A stretch of 64,000 bases of DNA from Planctomycetota bacterium (GCA_026692865.1 JAPLNI010000027.1:156795-220794), one strand, 5' to 3'; shown: positions 38,301-48,264, numbered from the stretch's first letter. The notes: a model not told the origin generated them from the sequence alone. Numbers and translations: made by a program.

Positions 38301-39203
38301 TTATCCGAACGAGCCGGTGATGTATTGTTCGGTGAGCGGGTTGGTTGGCGAGACAAACATCTTTTGTGTCTCGTTGAATTCAACCAATTGGCCCAAGTAC
38401 ATAAATGCAGTGTAGTCCGAGACACGGCTAGCCTGCTGCATGTTGTGTGTGACGATGACGATTGTGAGTCGCTCCTTAAGGACATCGATCAAGTCTTCAA
38501 TCTTGCCGGTTGCGATCGGATCGAGTGCACTGGTCGGCTCATCAAAAAGCACAATCTCTGGTTCTACTGCCAGTGCCCGCGCGATACAGAGTCGCTGTTG
38601 CTGGCCGCCTGATAGATTGAAGGCGGGACGTTGAAGCCGGTTCTTGGTCTCTTCCCAAAGGGCGGCTCCCTTCAAAGCTGTTTCCACCTTCTCTGCGATA
38701 AAGGCTTTGTCGCATACACCTCGAATACGCAAACCATAAGCAACATTTTCAAAGATCGACTTTGGAAATGGATTCGGCTTTTGAAAAACCATGCTAACTC
38801 GCATGCGGACTTCCAACGGATCGACCGCTTTGCTGAGTAAATCCAAACCATGCGGCTGAAGAATGATTTGTCCTTCATAGCGAGTGTTTGGATAGAGATC
38901 GTGCATTCGATTGAAGCATCTCAGGAAAGTGCTTTTACCACATCCCGAAGGACCAATCAGTGCCGTAACCTTGCGATCGGCTACAGGGATCGTCAAGTTC
39001 TTTACCGCGTTGTTTTCGCCATACCAGAAGTTGAGATTCTGGACGTCGGCTTTGGTCTTCGACGGATCCATCGAAACGAGCGAGCCTGATACCTTGATGT
39101 CCGGCTTCTTCGATTCGGCGTTGTTTGATTCAGAAGTCGTTATCGGCACGGTTAGAAAGTTCTGATATTTGAAAGATGAATCTAAATGGAAATGAAAACC
39201 CAA
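38301..39203 (-). CDS. pstB: Phosphate ABC transporter ATP-binding protein
   Basis: 300 residues. Walker A is GPSGCGKST, the ABC signature is LSGGQQQRL, and Walker B is IVLFDEP followed by TSALDP. The TTG at 39203 is chosen because AAGG lies about 9 bases upstream; an ATG at 39071 would give a shorter form of standard length. Last gene of pstSCAB. The 59-bp pstA-pstB spacer contains short GTTGGCAGGT direct repeats. Confidence 0.95.
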   Translation of the reverse strand: MGFHFHLDSSFKYQNFLTVPITTSESNNAESKKPDIKVSGSLVSMDPSKTKADVQNLNFWYGENNAVKNLTIPVADRKVTALIGPSGCGKSTFLRCFNRMHDLYPNTRYEGQIILQPHGLDLLSKAVDPLEVRMRVSMVFQKPNPFPKSIFENVAYGLRIRGVCDKAFIAEKVETALKGAALWEETKNRLQRPAFNLSGGQQQRLCIARALAVEPEIVLFDEPTSALDPIATGKIEDLIDVLKERLTIVIVTHNMQQASRVSDYTAFMYLGQLVEFNETQKMFVSPTNPLTEQYITGSFG

Positions 39204-39262
39204 CTAAAAGCCTTGCAGGCACCTGCCACCTGCCAACTGATATCTGATACCTGCCAACTCCA

Positions 39263-40702
39263 TTACCATTTGATCTTTTTGCGAAGCTGGTTTCGGAAGT
39301 AAATGGCGGTTGTGTTGAGAGCAAGAGTAAGGGCGAGAAGCACGATCGAAGCGGCCGCTGCGTTCTCGCGAAAATCTTCTTGCGGACGCGAGACCCATCC
39401 AAAAATTTGGATCGGCATGACAGTAAATCCGGAGTTCAACCAAGCGAATGGGTTACTCCAAGAAAACGCAGGCAAGCTTGTCACGAACGTTAATGCGCCA
39501 ATCGTAATCAACGGTGCCGTTTCGCCAATCGCTCGCGAGAGCCCGATGATGGTTCCTGTAAGAATTCCTCCCATCGAGTACGGTATGACGTGATGCCGAA
39601 CAGTTTGCCATTTCGTTGCACCGCATGCATAGGACGCTTCGCGAATGTGCGAAGGAATAGTCCGAATGGCTTCGCGAGTTGCCATGATTACGATCGGTAA
39701 AACAAGCAATCCCAGCGTGAGCCCAGCGGTAAGAATACTACGTCCGAGATCAAGGAAATAAACGAAAATCCCAAGCGCCATTAACCCCCAAACAATCGAA
39801 GGAACGCCGGCGAGATTGGCTATGTTGATTTCAATCAGTGCAGTGAGCCAGTTCTTTTTAGCGTACTCTTCTAACCAAACTCCGGCAGCAATTCCGAGCG
39901 GTATCGCTAAACACATCGTTACCACTACAACGAGCACGCTGCCCACCAACGCAGTTAGAATTCCGGCTTCTTCCGCTTTGCTGGAAGGCTTTGAAGCGAA
40001 GAAATTTTGAAACGAAAGCTTTTCAATCGACTTCGTTTTCAGTGGCAGCGACTTGGCAAGACCGAAGCCGACAGCGACTTGATTCCCGACCCAACTCTTG
40101 TCCAACGGTTGCCCTTCGGCAGGTAGAATTGCAAGCGGACTGGGCGTTACGACCCAGCTTCCACCGCTTTGAGAAAGCGTTCCGTGAAGACTCACCTTAC
40201 TGTACTTCTTGGGACTTTCTTCATCGGAAGCAGCGATCGTGTTGCTCTCCATTTCGGACAAGCCAGTCGACGGGACGTCACCATCGACGATTACTTTTTT
40301 TCCGATCAAACTCGTGAGCTCCTCGGCTGTCAATCGCTCGCTTGCATTGGCGATCGTTAGAGGTCTTTGTGCAAGCTCCCAGTTAGAGGCAAAATCGTCG
40401 CCGCTGTGTTGAAGAATTCCAGCGATCTCGTTGATTTTCGGTGAAAACCCCTCGTCGTTTACAAAGTGACCGCGAAAGAGTCGACCACCGCCCTCATAAA
40501 CCAATTGCCCGAAGAGCATTGCTAAAACGCTTAGTGCACCCATCACCAAGAGGAAACCACAAGTAGAAAAAGCACGATCCCATCGCTTGCGACGGTGAAG
40601 CCCAGCGATGATCTCCGGCGATATTCCCGCCGAATACGTTGCCGATGGTGCGGCAGGCACGCTATCGGGATTCTTTGAATTCGATTGGTTATCAGCGACC
40701 AT
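39263..40702 (-). CDS. pstA: Phosphate ABC transporter permease with large extracytoplasmic insert
   Basis: About 479 residues from the ATG at 40702, which follows the pstC stop by two bases. The C-terminal half is a standard PstA permease with the EAA-loop-like EASYACGATKWQTVRHHV and six helices. The usual length is about 280-300, and the excess is a region of roughly 170 hydrophilic residues between the first and second membrane helices (about 75-250), expected outside the cytoplasm. The insert has no recognisable domain. Confidence 0.92.
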   Translation of the reverse strand: MVADNQSNSKNPDSVPAAPSATYSAGISPEIIAGLHRRKRWDRAFSTCGFLLVMGALSVLAMLFGQLVYEGGGRLFRGHFVNDEGFSPKINEIAGILQHSGDDFASNWELAQRPLTIANASERLTAEELTSLIGKKVIVDGDVPSTGLSEMESNTIAASDEESPKKYSKVSLHGTLSQSGGSWVVTPSPLAILPAEGQPLDKSWVGNQVAVGFGLAKSLPLKTKSIEKLSFQNFFASKPSSKAEEAGILTALVGSVLVVVVTMCLAIPLGIAAGVWLEEYAKKNWLTALIEINIANLAGVPSIVWGLMALGIFVYFLDLGRSILTAGLTLGLLVLPIVIMATREAIRTIPSHIREASYACGATKWQTVRHHVIPYSMGGILTGTIIGLSRAIGETAPLITIGALTFVTSLPAFSWSNPFAWLNSGFTVMPIQIFGWVSRPQEDFRENAAAASIVLLALTLALNTTAIYFRNQLRKKIKW

Positions 40703-40704
40703 AA

Positions 40705-41649
40705 TCAGTAAATCTCTCGATAACGTTTCCGAAGTCGATAGCCCCAAACATTGAAAACTAAGGTCATCAAGAGAAGGACTAGCCCGGCCGCGAAAATGGA
40801 TTGGTATCCGATACTACCGTGAGGCAGATCCCCGCCGCTAACTTGAACAATGTACGCCGTGATAGTCGCTGCAGGCTGACGTGGATCCATCGTCAGCGTT
40901 GGTTCAAGACCTGCTGCTAATGCGACAATCATCGTCTCACCGAGCGCGCGCGAGATACCAAGAATGTACGCGGCTGTGATCCCCGAAAGTGCGGAAGGAA
41001 AGACAACTCGCCAAGCCGTCTGCATCTTTGTCGCTCCCATCCCGTAAGAGCCTTCGCGCATGGTCATTGGTACGGCGTGCATCGCATCTTCACTAAGCGA
41101 GCTAACGTAAGGAATGATCATCACACCCATCACCAAGCCAGGCCCAAGCATATTGAACCCAGGCAGGCCAGGGATAAAAAGTTGCAGAAACGGAGTGACA
41201 AATGAAAGCGCGAAGAAACCGTAAACCACCGTTGGAACAGCACTGAGAAGCTCGAGAACCGGCTTCAAGATATTTCTCAATCGATGCGGAGCATACTCGC
41301 TTAAGTAGATCGCAATAATGGTACCCACCGGAATCGCTACCGACAGGGCGACAGCGGTTGTAACAAGGGTGCCACATATCAAAGGCAAAATGCCGAACTT
41401 AGGCGGATCAAATTGCGGGAACCATTGTGTTCCCGTCAAAAACTCCCAAACGGAAACGTGAGCGAAAAAGCCTGCCGACTCATAGATCAATACCGACAGA
41501 ACACCGACCGTGATCGCAATCGACGAAGCACCTGCGAGGAACAAAGCCCACTCAATGGCTCCCTCCGTAACGCGTTGCCTTGTCGAGATCCCTTGACGAG
41601 CTCTCTGATATCTTTTTGGACCAGCCTTTTCTGCTGACTCGATTGCCAC
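40705..41649 (-). CDS. pstC: Phosphate ABC transporter permease
   Basis: 314 residues from a GTG start with TGAGG upstream. Six membrane segments and the permease loop EGSYGMGATKMQTAWRVV are visible. It pairs with PstA to form the membrane channel for phosphate. It is 11 bp downstream of pstS. Confidence 0.94.
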   Translation of the reverse strand: MAIESAEKAGPKRYQRARQGISTRQRVTEGAIEWALFLAGASSIAITVGVLSVLIYESAGFFAHVSVWEFLTGTQWFPQFDPPKFGILPLICGTLVTTAVALSVAIPVGTIIAIYLSEYAPHRLRNILKPVLELLSAVPTVVYGFFALSFVTPFLQLFIPGLPGFNMLGPGLVMGVMIIPYVSSLSEDAMHAVPMTMREGSYGMGATKMQTAWRVVFPSALSGITAAYILGISRALGETMIVALAAGLEPTLTMDPRQPAATITAYIVQVSGGDLPHGSIGYQSIFAAGLVLLLMTLVFNVWGYRLRKRYREIY

Positions 41650-41660
41650 GAACGCCTCAG

Positions 41661-42707
41661 TTAGTTCTTCGGTTCACGACTCAAGATCTCCTCGACCTTT
41701 ACCCCTACCTCCGGTACACCACCGAATGCAGTACCCAACTTCATTGACTCGAATCGTTCCATCACTTTTTCATAGTCAGATTCGGCTAGTGGAAGATATT
41801 TTACTTGAGTTGCGATTGCTTCGGCATTCTCAATAAAGAACTCGACGAATTTTTTTACCGCAAGTTTCTCTTTGGCCGACTTGGCGTTAACGTAGATAAA
41901 GAGCGGTCGTGCTAGTGGATTGTAGATACCTTTGAGCACGTTTTCCTTGCTCGGGAGCACGGGTTCCTTCACGACGTTTTTGTCATACTGAATTGGCACA
42001 GCCTTCAATCGTCGCATGTTTGGTGCGTAGTAGGCGAATGGGATGTAGCCGAGAGCATTAACGTTGCCTTCGATTCCTTGGATCAATACGTTGTCGTCTT
42101 CGCTACCTGTGTAATCGCCACGACTGGATTTGGCTTTGCCAACAATCGCTTCGGTGAAGTAATCAAAAGTTCCCGAATCGCTTCCAGCCCCGAACAACTC
42201 AATCTTCTCGTCTGGCCAAGTAGAACGAATCTGATTCCACTTCATCACCTTGCCTTGAGCGGCCGGTTCCCAGAGCTTCTTCAATTCTTCAACGGTAAGG
42301 TAATCGACCCAAGTATTCTTTGGATTGACCGCAACAGTGAGGGCATCAAAAACGATCGGTAGCTCGATGTAATCAATATTGTTAGCTTTCGCTTGTTCCA
42401 TTTCCGCCGTCAGAATCGGTCGCGAAGCGTCTTGAATATCAGTTTCACCACGGACGAATTTTTTGAATCCACCACCAGTACCAGAAATGCCAACAGTCAC
42501 TCGAACCCGACCTTTTGTCGCCTTCTGAAACTCTTCTGCAACCGCTTCGGTGACTGGGTAAACAGTACTCGACCCGTCGATAGCAATCGGAATTGGCTCG
42601 GCCGCAAGAACGGTGACGGGATTAAATCCTTGGGAGACAGCGATTGCCATGATCCCGGCGAAAATACAGAGAAGCCCACTCGATCTAAGACTATTTTTGA
42701 TAAGCAT
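41661..42707 (-). CDS. pstS: Phosphate-binding protein of the Pst transporter
   Basis: About 348 residues from the ATG at 42707; a GTG at 42734 is an alternative. A signal peptide (hydrophobic stretch ending near VLAAEP) precedes the mature protein. Phosphate-binding segments IDGSSTVYPVTEA, GISGTGGGFKKF and GAGSDSGTFDYF are present. It captures inorganic phosphate outside the inner membrane. First gene of pstSCAB, with a PHO-box-like array about 130 bp upstream. Confidence 0.94.
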   Translation of the reverse strand: MLIKNSLRSSGLLCIFAGIMAIAVSQGFNPVTVLAAEPIPIAIDGSSTVYPVTEAVAEEFQKATKGRVRVTVGISGTGGGFKKFVRGETDIQDASRPILTAEMEQAKANNIDYIELPIVFDALTVAVNPKNTWVDYLTVEELKKLWEPAAQGKVMKWNQIRSTWPDEKIELFGAGSDSGTFDYFTEAIVGKAKSSRGDYTGSEDDNVLIQGIEGNVNALGYIPFAYYAPNMRRLKAVPIQYDKNVVKEPVLPSKENVLKGIYNPLARPLFIYVNAKSAKEKLAVKKFVEFFIENAEAIATQVKYLPLAESDYEKVMERFESMKLGTAFGGVPEVGVKVEEILSREPKN

Positions 42708-42823
42708 AAACTGACTCACTTGGTTATTCTCCACGAATGCTCAAAAGCCCGAAAGTCGCACAACGAAGGAGTCTAAAACCATTCGCACATACAAACGCCC
42801 GCTCGACTCCCAGTAGCTTGTTG

Positions 42824-42867
42824 ATCCTAACGGCTAAGTGTTAAGATAATATGAAGAAACGATGAAG
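42824..42867 (-). promoter_or_regulatory. PHO-box-like direct repeats and -10 upstream of pstS
   Basis: Read on the minus strand, CTTCATC-GTTT-CTTCATA-TTAT-CTTAACA gives three 7-mers at 11-bp spacing (42867 to 42839). Nine bases further is TAGGAT (42829-42824), a possible -10. The 7+4 layout is that of PhoB boxes, where the boxes replace the -35. It starts 9 bp after the moxR stop and reads toward pstS. Confidence 0.5.
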
Positions 42868-42875
42868 AAGCCACG

Positions 42876-43874
42876 CTACTTCGTTTCTGCAATCAACCGA
42901 TCAATACAGGCTTCGATCGAGATTCCATCCGCTTCGGCTTTATAGCTTAACAGCATTCGGTGCCGCAGAACGGGATGGATCAGGGCGCGAATATCGTCGC
43001 GAGAAACGTGTGATTGCCCGTTCAGTAGAGCTCTTGCTTTCGCACCCAATACAAGCATCTGCGCCGCGCGTAGCCCGGCCCCCCAACTCACCCACTGGTT
43101 GATAAATGCGGGAGCTTCGTCGCGTCCCGGGCGCGTTGAGGCTACTAAACGGACAGCGTAACCAGCGACCTCTTCCGCGATCGGCATGCGTCGAACCATC
43201 TCATGAAACTTGAGAACATCTTCGCCGGTAAACAGCGGTTGAATCGGTTCCGACTTACGGCTGGTTGTTTGCAAGACCACTCGCAGTTCGTCTGCGTAGG
43301 GCAAATAGTCGATGTTCACGTTGAACATGAATCGGTCCAACTGAGCTTCTGGAAGCGGATAAGTACCTTCCATTTCAATCGGATTTTGCGTTGCCAAGAC
43401 AAAAAAGGGTTCTGGCAGCGGGAATCGTTTTCCAGCCGCAGTGACTTGATGCTCCTGCATCGCTTCCAAAAGTGCCGCTTGCGTTTTCGGGGGAGTTCGA
43501 TTGATTTCATCCGCCAAGATCACATTTGCGAAGATCGGTCCTTTGACGAACTGAAGGACTCGCTTGCCATCGACCTCATCCAAGATCTCAGTACCAGTGA
43601 TATCTGCCGGCATCAAATCAGGCGTGAACTGTACACGGCTAAACGCCAAGTGGAAGACTTGAGCGACACTTCGAACGAGAAGCGTTTTCGCTAACCCAGG
43701 AGCTCCCGTAATCAAACAATGGGAACCCGAGAAAAGACAAATGAGCAATTGCTCAATCACATCATGCTGTCCAATGATTGTTTTCGATAGCTCGGCATAG
43801 ATACGAGCTCGCCCCTCACGTATCTGCTGCACAATCGCGGCTTCTTCTTCGTACTGTGCGATTTCTGTATTCAA
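42876..43874 (-). CDS. MoxR-family AAA+ ATPase
   Basis: 332 residues from a TTG with GGAAGAG upstream. Walker A is GAPGLAKT, and the Walker B region reads LADEINRTPPKTQAALLEAMQE, with sensor ATQNPIEMEGTYPLPEAQLDRF. MoxR ATPases act as chaperones, commonly encoded with DUF58 and von Willebrand A proteins. Those partners are not here; the nearest upstream genes are DUF4159 and a TPR/gluzincin protein, after a 357-bp gap. Confidence 0.9.
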   Translation of the reverse strand: MNTEIAQYEEEAAIVQQIREGRARIYAELSKTIIGQHDVIEQLLICLFSGSHCLITGAPGLAKTLLVRSVAQVFHLAFSRVQFTPDLMPADITGTEILDEVDGKRVLQFVKGPIFANVILADEINRTPPKTQAALLEAMQEHQVTAAGKRFPLPEPFFVLATQNPIEMEGTYPLPEAQLDRFMFNVNIDYLPYADELRVVLQTTSRKSEPIQPLFTGEDVLKFHEMVRRMPIAEEVAGYAVRLVASTRPGRDEAPAFINQWVSWGAGLRAAQMLVLGAKARALLNGQSHVSRDDIRALIHPVLRHRMLLSYKAEADGISIEACIDRLIAETK

Positions 43875-44074
43875 GATGTTCTCTTCCGGGTGTAAAAAAT
43901 CGATGTGTAAAAAGTCAATGTGTTAAGTGTCGTATTTATATAAGTCTTTGAACGAACTCAAACGCGAGCAGTCGTCTTTGAATCGCAACTTGTATCAACA
44001 TGTTTACGGCCGACGTCGATGATACCTCGATTACATCCGACCGGTTTCGTCTAGGTAAGACACTCCTTGCTTAT

Positions 44075-44197
44075 CGCCACCATTTGACTGAAGGTTTTAT
44101 TCGTAGTTCCTCTCTTTTCGTACTCGTACTCAATTCGAATCATTCTATCGAGTACGAGCAGGAGCACGTGTACGAGTGAAAGCAAAACCTAATGGCG
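44075..44197. repeat. GTACTCGTACTC element with terminal inverted repeats (copy 2)
   Basis: A 123-bp element between moxR and the DUF4159 gene. The left end is CGCCACCATT and the right end AATGGCG (44191-44197). CTCGTACTC (44123-44131) pairs with GAGTACGAG (44150-44158). It aligns by eye with copy 1 (6619-6773) across TTTTATTCGTA and CTTTTCGTACTCGTACTCA but lacks the inner stem's left arm. The remainder of 43875-44231 shows no gene. Confidence 0.7.
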
Positions 44198-44231
44198 TTC
44201 GCGGAAAAGTGTCGTATTCATTTATCATTTA

Positions 44232-45086
44232 TCAGTGTGTCATGGCATAGGTAACAATGTTGATACCTAAAGGATAAGCTTTCTTGACCGAGAATTCTTC
44301 AAAGTACCATGGGTCTTCTCCTTCGCGTTCCCAACCATCACCCAAGTCCGTGTTATGGCAAATGAATACCATGATCCGATTTGCGTCGTCACGAATCGCT
44401 CGATAGTGAGGCACACTCGTATCCGAATCATCTCGCGGCTCCCAAATTACTCCCGAGTTTCTGCCTGACCAAGCTGCGTTAATGGAAGGAAGTTGTGGCT
44501 TTTCTTTTAAGTCATAAACACAATGAAAAATCTCGTGTTCTAGAGGGACTTCTTCAGCGACCCGATCCGGAAAAACCTTCTTCATTTCATTCGCGAAATT
44601 ATCGTACTCTTCATCTCCCCAGAAATCATCTACCATCAAGAAGCCTCCGTTGAGCAGGTATCTTCTCAGCGCGGTCGCTTCCTCTTCAAAGAACATCAAC
44701 GCACCGGGTTCGATAATGTAAATAAATGGATAGTCGAAAAGCTTTGGGTCCGTCAGCTCTAAAACGATCGGCTCTGGATTGACTTTCATCGAAGTCAATT
44801 GCTGAAGCCGAAGTGAAAAATTAAGTTCACTGTCTCGATAATCCGTAGCCCATCCACCGCCGCGACCGTACCCATGCGATTGGTATTTGATCCGAACAAA
44901 CGTAAATAGATCTTTCTCAAAAGCCTTGTCGACTTCCCAAGTTGGGACATTCCCGCGATCTTGACTTTGCCAGTTGCCACCACCTCGCCGTGAGCGCCGT
45001 GATTGTTGCGCGACCGCTAAGGCTGAGATGCCAAAGACAACCAACAAGAACAAGCAAATGATTCGGGCACGAAACGCGTTTTTCAC
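44232..45086 (-). CDS. DUF4159 domain protein, exported
   Basis: 284 residues from a GTG that overlaps the stop of the upstream TPR gene (GTGA), indicating translational coupling. A signal peptide (CLFLLVVFGISALAVAQ) precedes an Arg/Gly-rich stretch and the DUF4159 domain (FTFVRIKYQSHGYGRGGGW, later LRRYLLNGGFLMVDDFWGD). DUF4159 resembles a glutamine-amidotransferase-like fold and is usually found with MoxR/DUF58 clusters in planctomycetes and relatives. The function is unknown. Confidence 0.82.
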   Translation of the reverse strand: MKNAFRARIICLFLLVVFGISALAVAQQSRRSRRGGGNWQSQDRGNVPTWEVDKAFEKDLFTFVRIKYQSHGYGRGGGWATDYRDSELNFSLRLQQLTSMKVNPEPIVLELTDPKLFDYPFIYIIEPGALMFFEEEATALRRYLLNGGFLMVDDFWGDEEYDNFANEMKKVFPDRVAEEVPLEHEIFHCVYDLKEKPQLPSINAAWSGRNSGVIWEPRDDSDTSVPHYRAIRDDANRIMVFICHNTDLGDGWEREGEDPWYFEEFSVKKAYPLGINIVTYAMTH

Positions 45087-47749
45087 TTGGGTTGTTCCTC
45101 TGTTGGTTTTGCTTGGATCGAGCCGTCTTCGCTTTTGATAGATTCGTTTTCACACAACGCTGCGAACAATTCTAAAGCCTCTACATACCGAGGCGACTCC
45201 TCAAGGGCCATCAGCACGTGTCTCTTAGATTTCGCTTTGTCGCCAAGTGAATTGAAAGCAGTAGCCATGCGGAAATGGACATTCGACTGGTCGGTCGGGT
45301 TAAGCTCCAGACAAGCAACAAGTGCGTCCAAGGCCGTTTGCGGTTTGTTACGTCTCTCGGCAACCTTGGCTCGCATGCTCTGAAGATCTGCGCTCAATGG
45401 TTGGATCTCATGGAGCTGCTCGCACCACCGTTCAAGCGACTCCCAGTCCCCACGCTTTTCATCCAACTCAATCAATCGTGATAATGTGCTTCGCGCATCC
45501 GATGTGCGTTCAACAAGTTTTACGCAAGCTTCTCGCTCCAATGCGAGCTCCCCTTGAGAGCGATAGATGGTTGCGAGCAACGCATAGATCCCGTCAGCCG
45601 ATGCGTCCTCAGGGAAAATCGACTTCAGCTTCTCTGCTTCCACGAGAGCTTCATCCCATTTCTTACCGCGAATCAGCAGTGTGCACTTTTCGCGTCGGCT
45701 CCAATAAGATTCGGTGCTTGAAGAAACGGGTTCGACATCGTTGAGCAATGTTTTCGGTTGCTTGGGACGAGTGAAATCTAATTTGGGGGCATAGGCTTGA
45801 GCTTTACTGCGAGCGTACTCGCGAAAATCTTTGTCAAGCAATTCAAGTGTCCCCGGAGCACGCTTTAACGCTTCCTCGGGCGGCATACCAACGGCTAAAT
45901 CCTCGAGCAACCGAAGCATTGCTGGCATGCCATAGGTCTCCACCCAAAAATCGACCGCTAGTGAAGACTCGAAATACGCAAATTGAAGTTGCATCGAACT
46001 GCTGGGACGCAGAAAAGCACCGCTGAGTTCGCTGATTGGAACAAAGTCTTCACCGAGTATCATCTCGCGAAACACCGGGTCCATCGACTGACCCCACGTC
46101 TTATTCTTAAGCCGCTCCTCATGTACCGAGATGCCTTCCGAAAGCCACCGTGGCATTTTGTTTTTTGTTTTTTGAAGTGTTACCACGTGACAGTACTCAT
46201 GCCAAAGCACGGCTTTCCAGTTGTAGTCGACCGAAAGTGCCGCAGGTGAGTTGGCCGTGATCAGGCGACCAAAGCAAACACCAAGCAACCCTTGACCACC
46301 GGGCAGGCCAAGCGTTCGAATTGCGAACTCTTTTTGCTTGGGAAAAATTTCGACAAAGATGGGTTCTTCCAATTCCATTTCATACTTTTTGGTCAGCACC
46401 GCACGGGCCTCGCTAAGAATATTGGCGACATCTTTGCCGTAGATTTTTTCCTCGCGTGGGTCCATGCGAATGACAAAACCGGGAACCTCAATAATCGTGA
46501 ACTTTTCAAGCTGCGATTGCAGTTGCTTAAGATTGAAGACCGTAACGTTATAGGGGTCTTTGGTTCTCGCTTCGTCGACTAGCTTCCAACCTTCGTCGGT
46601 GTTGCCGAGCCGAAGAATATCTTGCGAGAGTTGCGAAGCGGCTGGTATAAATTCTTCATCCATGACCAGTGCGCGGCGTTGATATGCTACGGACTCCGCG
46701 AAGCGATAATGATTCGATAGTTGTGTTCCTATCGTGTAGTCAACTTCAGGATTGAGCGACCATGGTTCAAGACCCTTCCGTCGAAAGTTTCCTTCCTCTT
46801 CATATCTCCCTTGCAGATGAGCGATGGCAGCTCTCAAGGCCCAGAGCTTGGGAAGCTTAGGGTTCACCTTTTCAATTTGATTGAGCACTCGCTTGGCGCT
46901 TGTATAGTCTTCGTTAGACATCTTCGATTCGGCTAGAAGCAATAAGCTTGGAATATAGTTTTCATTGATATCAAGCGACTGCTTCAGGTACTCAGTTGCT
47001 TTTTCAGGATCGGCATTGTTCCAGGCTTTTGAAAGCAGATAAAAAACTTCCGGGTCCGTTTCATCTAACAGGACAGCTTTGGAGAGCGCCTGCGAAGCGA
47101 CCTTGCTATCGCTTTTGCTTAATGCCATTCTTGCTGTCGCCAGGTAAGCCTCGACAGACTTGGGTTCGTTTTTGATCGCTTGGTCAAAGCATATTCGAAG
47201 GACTTCTTTTGGGTCTTCACCACGCTGCAAGAAAAACTCACCCAGTGGCACAAGATCTTTGGTGCTGATAAATCGAAGTTGTGTTTTCACCAAGATCGAA
47301 TCGATGAATTCAAGCTGTTGATCAGCCTTCGATTCGGCGTTGGTGAAGCGATAACACTGAACGCCAATCAAACGTAATCGGATGTTGTCGCGAAAACGTT
47401 CGGTCGCCTTCTCGAAAACTGTGACCGCCTCGTCATACTTCCCAACCACCAACAAAGTTTCTATCAGCGTTCGTGGCCAGAACTCGTTCCAAACACCTCG
47501 GTCGACCTGTGTTCGAGCAAGTTTTTCGCACGATTGGTAGTCGCCCGTACGGAAAAACTTTCTTGCATCATCGATTTCAGAGCCTAGTGAAACTTCGTAG
47601 TTCATAAGACTTGCGAAGATCGCGAGTGTGAACAATATCAGCGTTCTCAATGATGAGGACCGACGATAGAAAGAAAAACCAGTCGCCGATGAACCAGTCG
47701 CCGACAGGAAGGGGTGATTGTTTAGATGTAATTGCGAAAGACAATTCAA
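45083..47749 (-). CDS. TPR protein with gluzincin-type peptidase domain
   Basis: 888 residues. An N-terminal hydrophobic segment (LRTLILFTLAIFASL) suggests export or anchoring. TPR repeats occupy about residues 70-420 and again 700-880. Between them is a Peptidase_MA-like domain with HEYCH (residues 517-521) and a downstream WLSEGISVHEE that could give the third zinc ligand. A TTG at 47749 is chosen on a GAGGTG five bases upstream. Near the start a 15-bp in-frame tandem duplication encodes SATGS/SATGF. It is coupled to the DUF4159 gene downstream. The substrate is unknown. Confidence 0.78.
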   Translation of the reverse strand: MNCLSQLHLNNHPFLSATGSSATGFSFYRRSSSLRTLILFTLAIFASLMNYEVSLGSEIDDARKFFRTGDYQSCEKLARTQVDRGVWNEFWPRTLIETLLVVGKYDEAVTVFEKATERFRDNIRLRLIGVQCYRFTNAESKADQQLEFIDSILVKTQLRFISTKDLVPLGEFFLQRGEDPKEVLRICFDQAIKNEPKSVEAYLATARMALSKSDSKVASQALSKAVLLDETDPEVFYLLSKAWNNADPEKATEYLKQSLDINENYIPSLLLLAESKMSNEDYTSAKRVLNQIEKVNPKLPKLWALRAAIAHLQGRYEEEGNFRRKGLEPWSLNPEVDYTIGTQLSNHYRFAESVAYQRRALVMDEEFIPAASQLSQDILRLGNTDEGWKLVDEARTKDPYNVTVFNLKQLQSQLEKFTIIEVPGFVIRMDPREEKIYGKDVANILSEARAVLTKKYEMELEEPIFVEIFPKQKEFAIRTLGLPGGQGLLGVCFGRLITANSPAALSVDYNWKAVLWHEYCHVVTLQKTKNKMPRWLSEGISVHEERLKNKTWGQSMDPVFREMILGEDFVPISELSGAFLRPSSSMQLQFAYFESSLAVDFWVETYGMPAMLRLLEDLAVGMPPEEALKRAPGTLELLDKDFREYARSKAQAYAPKLDFTRPKQPKTLLNDVEPVSSSTESYWSRREKCTLLIRGKKWDEALVEAEKLKSIFPEDASADGIYALLATIYRSQGELALEREACVKLVERTSDARSTLSRLIELDEKRGDWESLERWCEQLHEIQPLSADLQSMRAKVAERRNKPQTALDALVACLELNPTDQSNVHFRMATAFNSLGDKAKSKRHVLMALEESPRYVEALELFAALCENESIKSEDGSIQAKPTEEQPK

Positions 47750-47904
47750 AAAGCACCTCGTGCCCTGGAGCGATCGTTAGCGTTGGACTTTTATCGCATC
47801 AACAAATTTCAGTTGCCTGCTGCACATTGTAGTGTGCAAGCCAGATACAAACCCGGGTGATCTACAAAAGTAACGACATTTCAATCAAATGACTGGGAGC
47901 CAAC

Positions 47905-48264
47905 CTAAGATTCTTTGTCATCCCGTTCGAATTGCATTTGTGCCCAGCTCCATGCGGACACGGTCCGTGGAAAACCGACCGTATTCATACCCAGGAAAAT
48001 GGCCTGTGTGATTTCAACGCGGGTCGCTCCTGCTTGCGTTGCGCGACGCACATGAGAGCGGACAGCCGATTCTAAACCCGCTCCGACACTGATCCCGATT
48101 TTTATCAGGGAGCAAGTCTTCGCGTCCAGCGGCCCGACACCCTCGACCGCAACGGCCATCTGATCGTGAGCCGCAGCGACTGCTGGATATTCGTTGACGA
48201 TGCGTTGGTAGACACTCGGGAGCGACGAGATGGCTTTCTTAGTTTCGTCCAATTCTTTATTCAT
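47905..48264 (-). CDS. Carboxymuconolactone decarboxylase / AhpD-fold protein
   Basis: About 119 residues from the ATG at 48264, with AGGAAG about 7 bases upstream and overlapping the end of the EboD-like gene by 8 bp. The CMD-family helix pattern is clear (TCSLIKIGISVGAGLESAVRSHVRRA). The CxxC pair of AhpD is absent at the expected place (ESAVRSH), so the peroxidase-adaptor role is unlikely. It may be an enzyme of the pathway served by the sugar cyclase. Confidence 0.75.
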   Translation of the reverse strand: MNKELDETKKAISSLPSVYQRIVNEYPAVAAAHDQMAVAVEGVGPLDAKTCSLIKIGISVGAGLESAVRSHVRRATQAGATRVEITQAIFLGMNTVGFPRTVSAWSWAQMQFERDDKES

